This document shows positions 55,180 through 64,000 of a stretch of DNA of 64,000 nucleotides, piece by piece. The notes beneath the pieces were generated by a model, which was not told the origin of the DNA, searched no databases, and saw only the letters and a list, made by a program, of their open reading frames with translations. The translations under genes and the position numbers were made by a program. Each line of letters opens with the position of its first letter. Position 1 is the stretch's first letter. This stretch comes from Henckelia pumila (taxonomy: Eukaryota; Streptophyta; Magnoliopsida; Lamiales; Gesneriaceae), in contig NW_027331833.1 in NCBI RefSeq assembly GCF_033568475.1, forward strand, positions 2,852,001 through 2,916,000. The letters are read 5' to 3'.

Positions 55180-57465
55180 GGGGTCTTTTGATGATTGTTG
55201 TGCGTCAAAACTTTTGAGGAAATTGCGTGGCGAAATGCTGCTTGAAGCAAAGACACGTTACGGGAAACCTTTGGAGTCATTGCTGGAGCTAGAAACGGCC
55301 CACTCATATAATTTTCCATTTATTCAATTTATGTTTTTGTATTTCCGTGGCTATTTTTGGAATCGATTTCCTTTAGCATAAAAAATCTCTTATCCCAAGA
55401 TTTTACCGGTTATTAATTTTATAATATGGATAATATCTTTAATTTGATTTGTGAAAAAATATTATTTGTTATGTTAATAATATTCGTATAAAATTTAATA
55501 TATTTAATAATTTATTTATTTATATGACCATACAAAAGATATCAAAATTATTTGTGTGAAATGGAATTTAAGGGAGTCTAGGTTCACATTAGAGTTTGTG
55601 ACGTTAGTGATAGTAGATGATTGGTCAAATGATACTTTTAAGGTATTTATTATTATTATTATTATTGCGTGACAGAATATTAATCTGATTGAGCTAACAA
55701 TATGCATTGTGTGGTGTATGTTTGTGCTTAGAGAAGTGAGAACCATACCGCAAAATGATTTTAATTTTTCTGTAGATGATATACTGATTTTATTTTCTTG
55801 CAATGGAAGTTCCTCTAGTAGATAATACTGATTTTATTTTCTTTTATTTCGAGTTAAAAAATTTTAATAATAATTATGACAAATTTTAGATAGACCTAAA
55901 ATGTGATACATTTTGACTTCTTTTTTTTTTTAACCCTCTACAATACATTGACTATGCTTTATATTGTATTTTTATCATATTAAAAATCTGCAACTAATTG
56001 TTTTCAACTTAAAATATCCCCGAAATAAAAACAAACAGCCATTACTTACATTATTGGACAAATGTCAAAAATTCATTTCTGGAAAATAAATTTGAAAACA
56101 TTGGAAATATAAATCAAACAGTGCCACAACCTTTTGAGTTTTGAGAAACCTACTCAAGATTTGGTCCCACTCATTGTCATAATTAAACTAACATGTTTAG
56201 GATCAACCCTTCTAAATTTTCCTTGAAATACTCCGTTAATATTGACTCTAAAATCAATTTCTTTTTTTTAAAAAAAATATGAAACTCTAAAATCCAATTA
56301 TAAATTATATATATATATAACATAAAAACTCCAAAAGTTAAGAATATTTGACTTACGGTAATTTTGAGACGTGTGACCCTCTAAAATTGTGAGAGAAATG
56401 TAAGGAAGTTGTTCAAGGATATTTTTGGGATTCTGGAAAATATTTCACCAGAACACCAAATTTGAACATATATATATAGTTAGTTCAGATGATTTAACTT
56501 TAATACGATAATATATTGGTGAAATTAATTTTTTTTATTATAGATATATATCATGTTATAATATAATGTGTTAGATTATTTACAATTTTAAGATAAATGG
56601 TTGTTTTAAAATATAAAAACATAATTATGGTTGTATGTTCGAGAATGTGAAAATATGGTAAAATAAAAATGTGAAAGGACTATAAAAAGTGTAAAACCTT
56701 GTGATACGCAATCGGTTGTGCCGTGTGCGTGTGATTTCCCAGAAAAAAATTCTTAAATAAAGACAAAGGCCAAATAGAGAAGAGAGTCTTTTTAATACTT
56801 TGTATCATATCGTACTGGGTAAGATGCATTTGTGAATGTAACGAGGGCAAGGGCAAGGGCAAGGGCAAGGGCAAGAGCAATGGTTATAACTTGTTCAAAT
56901 AATTTTTTTTTTCCATCAATATTATTTACTATATTCGAGGGGAAAACATATATTTTCCTCAAAATAATAAATAAATTTATTTTTATTAAAAAATAAAGAC
57001 GTGTGCTTTTTTCTTCAAATGTCACGTGATCGTTATCTTGATGGTATGAAATTCAATAAGTACTCTTGTTCTAATATGAACTCAATGGTAAAATTAATTA
57101 GAGTGACACTGTATAAGAGTGGTTAATCTAAAAGATCCAATCTTTCAGGAAAAAGAAAACAATTTTAAATTATATTAGCATAAAAAAACATTTACAAAAT
57201 TTTTAATTTAATATGATCATTAGAATTTGACACAAAAAATACTTAATTCAATAAACATTATGCATGAAACACCAATTAACATGCATACAATGTGCCCACT
57301 GGAAAACTAGAATATATATTAATTATACAAAATTGTCGTCAAGAGGAATACATAGAATATAGATAGAGCTTCTATTACTTAAGGAAATATTTTAGAAACA
57401 TATATATATGTTTAAAAAAAAAAACCAAATCAAAGGATATTAAAAAGGGTAGTCTTATGCTAATC
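55180..57465. other. Intergenic between UGT3 and the RGF-like gene
   Basis: AT-rich. It contains an (ATT)n tract at about 55645-55666 and five perfect plus one imperfect gggcaa units at 56845-56880. The block at about 56600-56750 is homologous to 38400-38500. No gene seen. Confidence 0.6.
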
Positions 57466-58332
57466 TCAATTGTGCTTGGGTGGGTGATGCTCGGGTCCTT
57501 TGTAATCAGCATTGAAAGCATCCAATCTACCAGCTCGATAATTTTCTCTACACATGAGAATTTTTCTAGCCTTCAAAATCTTCATGCTCACAATTTCTGT
57601 TTCATGTTTAAGAGCCTGAAAAAACTATCAAAGTTCAAAAGTGTTACGTATCTCAGCAGATGATGATACACATTCAATGCGTGTCTAAATTAACTATCAT
57701 ATACACGATGATATTATAGAAATTCAATATGTCGATTGAATATAGAAGTAGTTCTGCTTCATCTCTCTTGCTTTTTAAGTTTTAGGTCAATTAACAAAGT
57801 AATATAGTTTAATTTGGTGTAACCAAGTCGGGCCAAATTCAGGTAGCAAAAGGTCTCAAGTTTTAATAGTTCAAAAAATTGTCATGTTTTACCGCCTCAA
57901 GAGTTAATTTTGCATCGAATTGATCTCATAGTTTGTTGGATCTCTACAAAACTTATATACGAGAACATATATTTCACAAGCAACGCACACTTATCAAATT
58001 CACGAGATTTTTGAAAGGATATGGTGGAGAGTTTATCTACATAAATCCAACAAGAATCACAAGGACTAGCTAGGGTTTACCTTTTTGCTAGAAATAACAC
58101 CAACATCGAGTCGTCCACTCGAAATGGATTCGCCTACAAATATTAGTTTCCAGAGACATTTAATGCCGAATATCGATTCATGGACTCGACATATGGAGAA
58201 CAAAAGAGGATACATATGTAAATATAGTATTAGTGTGTGCATATAATTATAGATACCTTGAGCTAAAAATGCATCTGAGAGCTGTCCACTGAGTAAAAAC
58301 AAAACAAGTGAAATTCTTGTAATAAATGGCAT
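57466..58332 (-). CDS. Root meristem growth factor / GOLVEN / CLEL peptide precursor, three exons
   Basis: Predicted secreted precursor of a tyrosine-sulfated peptide hormone that acts through RGF receptor kinases in root meristem and gravitropic growth. Exons on the minus strand: 58257-58332, 58081-58133, 57466-57615. All introns are GT..AG and phases match, giving 92 residues. Exon 1 is a signal peptide (MPFITRISLVLFLLSGQLSDAFLA). The middle is variable and basic (KILKARKIL). The C-terminus, directly before the stop, is DYKGPEHHPPKHN. It fits the RGF pattern: Asp-Tyr for sulfation, prolines for hydroxylation, and a final His-Asn, closest in form to the Arabidopsis RGF1/GLV11 peptide. The gene is short and split, so it does not appear as a long ORF. 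The family assignment rests mainly on this motif, its position at the C-terminus and the signal peptide. Confidence 0.88.
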
Positions 58333-58416
58333 GCTTAATTAATTGCCTCTTATCTTCTGAGATTGCCTGTTTTGTGAAGCATCCAAAGAGAAATGTCACG
58401 TAGAATAAAATGTGGG

Positions 58417-58424
58417 ATTTATAG
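58417..58424 (-). promoter_or_regulatory. TATA box of the RGF-like gene
   Basis: tctataaatccc on the minus strand, about 90 bp upstream of the ATG at 58332, a normal spacing for a plant core promoter. Confidence 0.6.
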
Positions 58425-60355
58425 AATGAGGTAAAATTAATTTGATTTGGGCACAAAAGTCAATGATGTGGTCCAAATATTTTTTAAAAAAATTTCCACA
58501 TTCCCAAGTCAAAATTACCAATGCTGCTATTTATACACATGTCTTCCATTTCACGTTTCACTAAAATAAATGGGGGGTGAGGGGACCGAAATTTTCAACT
58601 CTTGATTGTGTAAATTTTTATAAACATTCGTGTCAGTCCATGTGTTGGCCAGGTTAATTACTTTCTTTTTAAGATCTCAAGATGCAATATTTCTATTGGA
58701 TTCAACATATAACACAAGCATGTAATCGCTAATTGACATAAAATTATGATTTTGGTTTTTCTTTTTTTCCATTATACGATTATAGTTTTTTAACATATTT
58801 AATTTTATTTTTAGAACGTCGTCTTGCCTTTTTTTGCCCTTCAGTTTTAGTCCTTACAGAATAAACCAAAAGTTGAATTGATGGAGTATTTGGTTATCTA
58901 ACATGATTGATTTCAAATATCTATATATATACCACGATTCCTATCTGGGTTATGATTTTGGAACCGAAACGTACCGGATCCGGGAATCGAAAGCTGAAAA
59001 TATAATGGTAGTTGAAGAGATATCGATTGTAGATTGATTATGATGATAAGTAGGGGATTGGAATGTGTATCTGAAAGCGCAAGATCTACAAGTGTGCTTC
59101 GTGCCTGTCTGCCGCCATGCGACTTTGTTCGAGGCCAAAAAGGTTAACTCAGCATCCCGAGACCCATAACTTCTCTCCCTTGTTCTTATTATATATATAT
59201 GAATTAATTCAAGGTGGTGGAGTGGAACGCATTGATTTAATACTCTAATTATCATAAATAATTTCCGTACCATCGTCTCTATATTTGTTTTTGGCTTTGT
59301 GGGGGTTGTCCTAAGCATATTACTATGGTTTCCAAAGGTGAGATTTTTAAAAGTTTATTTTTTCAAAAAGCCTATTTCCATCTTATACGATTTCTTTTCT
59401 TTTTCTATTTTAACGTTATTCGTTATGGTTTTGACTTGTAGCCTTTGTTTTTTCTCCCCCTTAAAGGAATGATGTAAATTTTACATAATAATTAGGAATT
59501 TTGACCAAGAGTATAATTCAAACTGTCCCTACAATTCACTATGGACTTATAATAGGGCGTAGGGGAAGAGGCACGAAATCACGGTAGAATGATTAATTAA
59601 TTTTACTTCCAGTTTACCTTTCATCGGTGAATCGCATGAGCATGATTTTTCATGGCATTGTATTTTGAGGCTATCTAACGGCACCGAATATGGCATAACC
59701 AGGGATTGAGCTATAAATTTGAGGAAGGGGGGCGGATTTTTTCCTCCCAAAATAATACACTCGTTGAAAATTTCGATATATAACCATAGTAGTTTCACAT
59801 TTAATCACAAAAAATAGTATTTTGTTTGACATATTTACATGAAAAATATAATTGAAAAAATAATTGTAATCTATTGTAACAAAAAATTTAAAAATTAAAA
59901 CTATTGGTTCCAAATAGATTACTGAAAAAAATAGAAAAAACTATGTTTAACGCTACGACACGTAGAGGAATATAAGAGGAACCGAACAAGTTAATGAGAT
60001 CTTACATTAAGGTTTAAGGATAATACATAAATCATGCATCTAATGGTTCGTATTTTTACACATAAGTGTAATTAATGATATATTGTTGACGTGGCAAATC
60101 ATGAGACATTAGATCTATATATTATTGAGGTAATACCCATATGTTAGGTTGAACTCAACCGAACAGAACCAACTTATAATCGAGCCTATCACTATGAGTC
60201 TATGAGTCGCCTCAATTTAAGCTTGACCGAATTAAGGATCTTTCGAGCTCGAAAGTTTGTTTAGGAACTAGTGAACGGCTCTCGAACTCAAAATTTTGAC
60301 ATGTTTTAATGTTATGAAATAAAACAAATATTTTTTTATCATGCATAATAATATA
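58425..60355. other. Intergenic upstream of the RGF-like gene
   Basis: No gene I can support. A 122-codon open frame at 58950-59318 (-) has no recognisable domain. Confidence 0.55.
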
Positions 60356-60590
60356 CTAGTAATTGTGGCACACGCGATGCATATATACAAAATATAGAAT
60401 AGGAACGAATTGAAATATTTTTCACTACAAAAAAAGAAAAGAAAATTTAAAGAAAATATAAAATGTAAATCAAAGTTGAATAAAAAACAAAAGCCACAAC
60501 AAATTAACTAAGGTTGCATTTGGAATATTAAAAAAAGTCTAACCAAAAGTAGTTATTTCTACTCTCTCTCACTTTATTAATAGTATAGAT
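60356..60590 (-). mobile_element. Intact-ended non-autonomous Helitron (235 bp)
   Basis: On the minus strand it starts TCTATACTATTAATAAAG (60590 down), with A before it. It ends with a GC-rich palindrome (gcatcgcgtgtgc), a short spacer and CTAG (60356-60359), followed by T. TC start, hairpin, CTAG end and A/T insertion point are the full set of Helitron signs. It has no coding sequence. Confidence 0.75.
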
Positions 60591-62297
60591 AAGTACACCT
60601 CGTGAGTGCGATCAATAGCTCATGTTTTGTTTACATACTCATGAAGCTCGAGTAGGGCTGATAAAATTTATAAAAATCCCGATCTTTCCTGAATCTCATC
60701 TCATTTTCGCCCCGAAAAAGTCTCGACCCAATGTTTTTCCGACTCGATGTGTCGGGATTTTTCTCATCCCGATTGATATCGGGAGAAGGATCAAGAATAA
60801 AACATCTTCCTGACAGGATTCTCAACCTGACCTGAAGTAATATTTTTAATATGTTTTATTAACATATTGGCTAAAGGTTATTGGGCTTCAGCTTATCTAG
60901 AAATTAATTGTGGACTATCTCAATATTATTTTATGGTTCAAATGATCGAATATTAAAATCATAAAATAACATTTTATTTTTATGTATATTTTTAATAAAA
61001 AATTAATAATTTTATTAATTAATATTTATAAATATTAATTTTAAAAATATGAAAAATAAGATATGCTATTTGTCCCTTATCTATTTAAAAATTTATCTTT
61101 TAATTCATAATTTGTATCCCGATCTGGTGCACAGTTGATGTTCTTTTTTGATAAAAATGTAAACACACAAGACTTTCATATAACAACTTTTGATGTGAAA
61201 TTGAGTTGTGCACGAAGAACATATTTTGCGAAAAATTTGTCTTATTTTAGAGTTTTATTATCATCAAATTTAATATATATAATGATCTTGTTATGAACTT
61301 GTTTCCCTCAAGTTTAACGTTTTGTCTTTTATTTAGAAATATAATTTTTAAATATTTTTTTAAAAAAATTTAATTAAAATAGTAATTTTTTAAAACTTTT
61401 CTATAGACAATCGTGAAGCATGATCTCTAACATTTTGATATTATATTGTTATAATTGAATGTTTATTTTTTTCATTAGACATATAAGTTTTTAAATAGTA
61501 TTAAAAAAATTTGGGTTTTAACAAATTTTGAACATGAAAAAAAATTATCGGGATATTTTCTTTCCAGACGGGATTCAACATGTGTCAAGTACAAGATCGA
61601 GAGAAAGGGAAAAAAAGTTTACAATTCTTATCGCGATGAGAATTGGATAGAAAAATTACGGAACGAGTCCCTACACGGTTCCACACCTAAGCTCGAGCAT
61701 AAAACTGATATTTTCTTCTGTGCTATTTGTGTACCATTTCTTGATAGATTTTTTACAATTTGTAAATTCTAATTTCAATAAAATTAAATACTTGCCCCAC
61801 CACTAACTCTAATATAATAAATTGCGGTTTTAGATTAAAAAATAAGGATTAAACAATTTAAATTTTAACAAAATTCATAATTAATTTGATTGAAAATTTT
61901 AAATCTCGGAATTATTGAAATAAATATATGTAGTCTCACTTTTATATTGTAAAGCAATGCTTTAAGCATATTTGTAGTGAAAAAGTAGTGAAAAATAATA
62001 TTTTGAGTTGGGTTGGAACCAAGATATATCTCACAAATTAAAACTGACACATCAAATAGTTTTACGTGAGTTTTTATGTCAATTATATGATAGGAAAATG
62101 AATGCTCATTGCCTATCCAAGAATGTTAGCACTTAACATTTACATGAGATGTATGATCGGTTTCTTGTACAGAAATTCATTCTAGTATTCTGAATTCTAG
62201 TATTCTGAAGAAGAAGTAAGGCAAAATGCTTGATACATTGTTCTACTTTACACCTTTTTTTTCTGGTTCTTCAACTGGCAAAACAAAGTTCGTGTGA
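60591..62297. other. Intergenic repeat-like sequence
   Basis: AT-rich. At about 60655-60830 there are several short atcccgat/atcggga inverted motifs, and about 61555-61580 has atcgggat and gacgggattc, perhaps ends of a degraded element. No gene seen. Confidence 0.45.
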
Positions 62298-63823
62298 TTA
62301 TTCCCGAGGGAATGCGTTTTTCGTGAAGATGGCGCAGGCATCACTCCAGAGAGCAATCGTACACGAGAAGACGGCTAAACCGACCATGAAAACACCCAAA
62401 ATCTTTTCCTTCTTTGAAGCGATGCTGTGAGAATCCCTGAAGCAAAAACAGCAAAAATAAGCTATCCACCATTTTGTATCAGAACCAGATACTAGCTAGA
62501 TATGTTAATATATATATCATTAGGGAATGAGTCAAATTCACGAGCCAGCTATCGAAATTTTGAACAGGTTTACATACTGAAGCTCGAGCACAAGACAGAT
62601 CAAGCTCTGAATTCAACACAAGCCAGCTCGACTCACTTTACGCCTCCATGCTCATGTCAAAATTGTTTTTTTTTCGTAAGAAAATGGTGTACCTTAAGGT
62701 GATACTAGCTGGAAATATGAAACTGAGGCAGACAGCCGCGGTTGCTCCGGTAAATTGGAAGACATCCCAAATACTGGGAATGAAATTTGCACCCAAGAAA
62801 ATAAGAAAAATGAGCCCTGCTGTTACCGATCCAAACCGAATGTTGTTTCTAACCAAAGGTGCAGAAGATGGAAAGAGTAGGCCATCCAAGTTCAGGCGAA
62901 GTGGATAGAATATAATCGGGAAAACGAGCATTAGGTGAAGGGTGTAGCTAACACGAACTGCATCATTTAACTGAGCACTGTAAGGGATACCAAGATCGAT
63001 ATCGAAGTTGGACAGAACATCATCAAGGGTAGAATCACCAAACAGAAGGAAACCAAAGCAGCTTGTCATGATGTAAATGATTGAACATAGTGCTAATGAA
63101 GCTCGGACCACATATTTCATCTCGGAAGGATTTTGAAGCTCGTTTTCGATGCTGTGTACTGCAAGAAAAGGCCATTTAGATTCATGCCCTGGTTTGAGAG
63201 AACAGGATTTGGGCTTAAACGAACCTTATTGCACGCACAATTGATATATCCACTTTATTATTGAATTGGCTAAAAAATTGCCTAAACGTTGGACCAGAAA
63301 CGAATTACATTCCCAAATTTATAAATAACAGCCAAAGAATTATAAATGATGCGACATAGTCATAGAAACACAACATAAGATGCTTTAACTTTACATGAAC
63401 CAATGTATTATAATTCGTGATATCAGTGCTACTCAAATCATTAGATTATATAGAAGCTCTCGTAGTACATTCTGACCAATAACCGTTGTAATAGAGCGAC
63501 ACCAACACATGAAAGAGGGGCAATTGTGCCAAGAACAATCTTTCAGCTTAACCAGTAAAAAACAAGACATATATGTCTCCTATTAAAAGTGTAAAACGAC
63601 ATTTTTATTCAAAGATTACCGTTGAAATGGCAAACGTATGCTGTTACTAGGACAGGGACAACAGTGAAGAGTCCCCAAACTGAATTAATATCAGTGACTT
63701 CAGGGAGAAATTTTGGCATTGCAATGGAGCCCTGTGAAAACTTAACGGCAACAATGCCTATAGTAATGAGAAGAAACAGAAACGCCAGCAGAACTGCAAC
63801 TGCAGATGTGTGCCTTAAAGAAT
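62298..63823 (-). CDS. AVT6-like vacuolar amino acid transporter, 3' exons (5' end outside window)
   Basis: Integral membrane amino acid/proton carrier of the AAAP (SLC38-like) family, probably in the vacuolar membrane. Three exons on the minus strand: 63620-63823, 62693-63158, 62298-62436, with GT..AG introns and matching phases, ending TAA at 62298. Translation: DSLRHTSAVAVLLAFLFLL, SVWGLFTVVPVLVTAYVCHF, HSIENELQNPSEMKYVVRAS, SCFGFLLFGDSTLDDVL, LHLMLVFPIIFYPLRLNLDG. It then continues FLGANFIPSIWDVFQFTGAT and the last helix VFMVGLAVFSCTIALWSD. These blocks are hallmarks of plant AVT6 proteins. At least five hydrophobic segments are present, and about the first 40 percent of the protein lies beyond base 64000. 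Nothing suggests damage. Confidence 0.9.
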
Positions 63824-64000
63824 CTGCAGGAACAAATGATCGAGGTCGGTGAAAAGTCTAATGAAAATGAAAGAGAGTTAGAATTTGCAGTCAAGACACC
63901 AAAATCCCACAAATCGGAACAATCCTGCAGAATTTAACCCAACCTATCACTTATCAGAATCTTTCTTTTGGAGCAAATAAGAGACATAATCCATAAATCT

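Noticed and set aside
57457-57663. 68-codon + strand frame
   Set aside because: It is antisense to the last exon of the RGF-like peptide gene, whose minus-strand reading has a family motif.
58950-59318. 122-codon frame on - as a secreted or regulatory protein
   Set aside because: No signal peptide, no cysteine pattern or motif, and it crosses an AT repeat. Nothing supports coding.
1-64000. CRISPR arrays, bacterial operons, tRNA genes
   Set aside because: I saw no regularly spaced identical repeats, and no cloverleaf with both Pol III boxes and an acceptor stem. All gene structure is eukaryotic.

Overview
The window is plant nuclear DNA, most likely from a eudicot. It shows spliced genes with GT..AG introns, AT-rich intergenic DNA, LTR retrotransposons with Met-tRNA-type primer sites, Helitrons, MITEs, a Cassandra element carrying 5S rRNA sequence, and plant-only families (UGT89-like glycosyltransferases, an RGF/GOLVEN peptide precursor, an AVT6-type transporter). 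No virus, bacterial operon, CRISPR array, tRNA or rRNA gene was seen.

Layout. 1-625: 3' part of an unrecognised acidic, serine-rich protein gene (+). 626-3966: intergenic, with a hAT-type MITE and a short Helitron. 3967-7479: a five-exon gene for a Tag-family DNA-3-methyladenine glycosylase I (-); its introns hold a Mutator-like MITE, a fold-back MITE and a possible SINE. 9407 to about 26320: one very large, decayed Helitron (-). It has a 3' hairpin/CTAG end, a broken RPA70-like gene, a fragment of a plastid-protein-like gene, a frameshifted fragment of a SPA/COP1-type WD40 gene, and a broken Rep-helicase gene that is itself split by an intact 830-bp Cassandra TRIM with perfect target duplications. 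26645-31799: two UGT89-like genes (-). 32008-38394: complete, very young Ty1/copia element (-). 38683-49203: complete, young Ty3/gypsy chromovirus with 2.83-kb LTRs (-). 49204-53658: older retroelement debris, including a Tat/Athila-like LTR. 53659-55083: third UGT gene (-). 57466-58332: three-exon gene for a secreted RGF/GLV/CLEL peptide (-), not visible as a single ORF. 60356-60590: intact non-autonomous Helitron. 62298-63823 onward: 3' exons of an AVT6-like amino acid transporter (-).

The three UGT genes share strand, intronless structure, flanking sequence and C-termini, so they form a tandem array. UGT genes 2 and 3 have been pushed about 22 kb apart by retroelements. The copia element sits 208 bp upstream of the UGT2 start codon in the same orientation, so its downstream LTR could drive UGT2.

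Exon models are inferred from splice signals plus family similarity read by eye. No alignment or database search was run.
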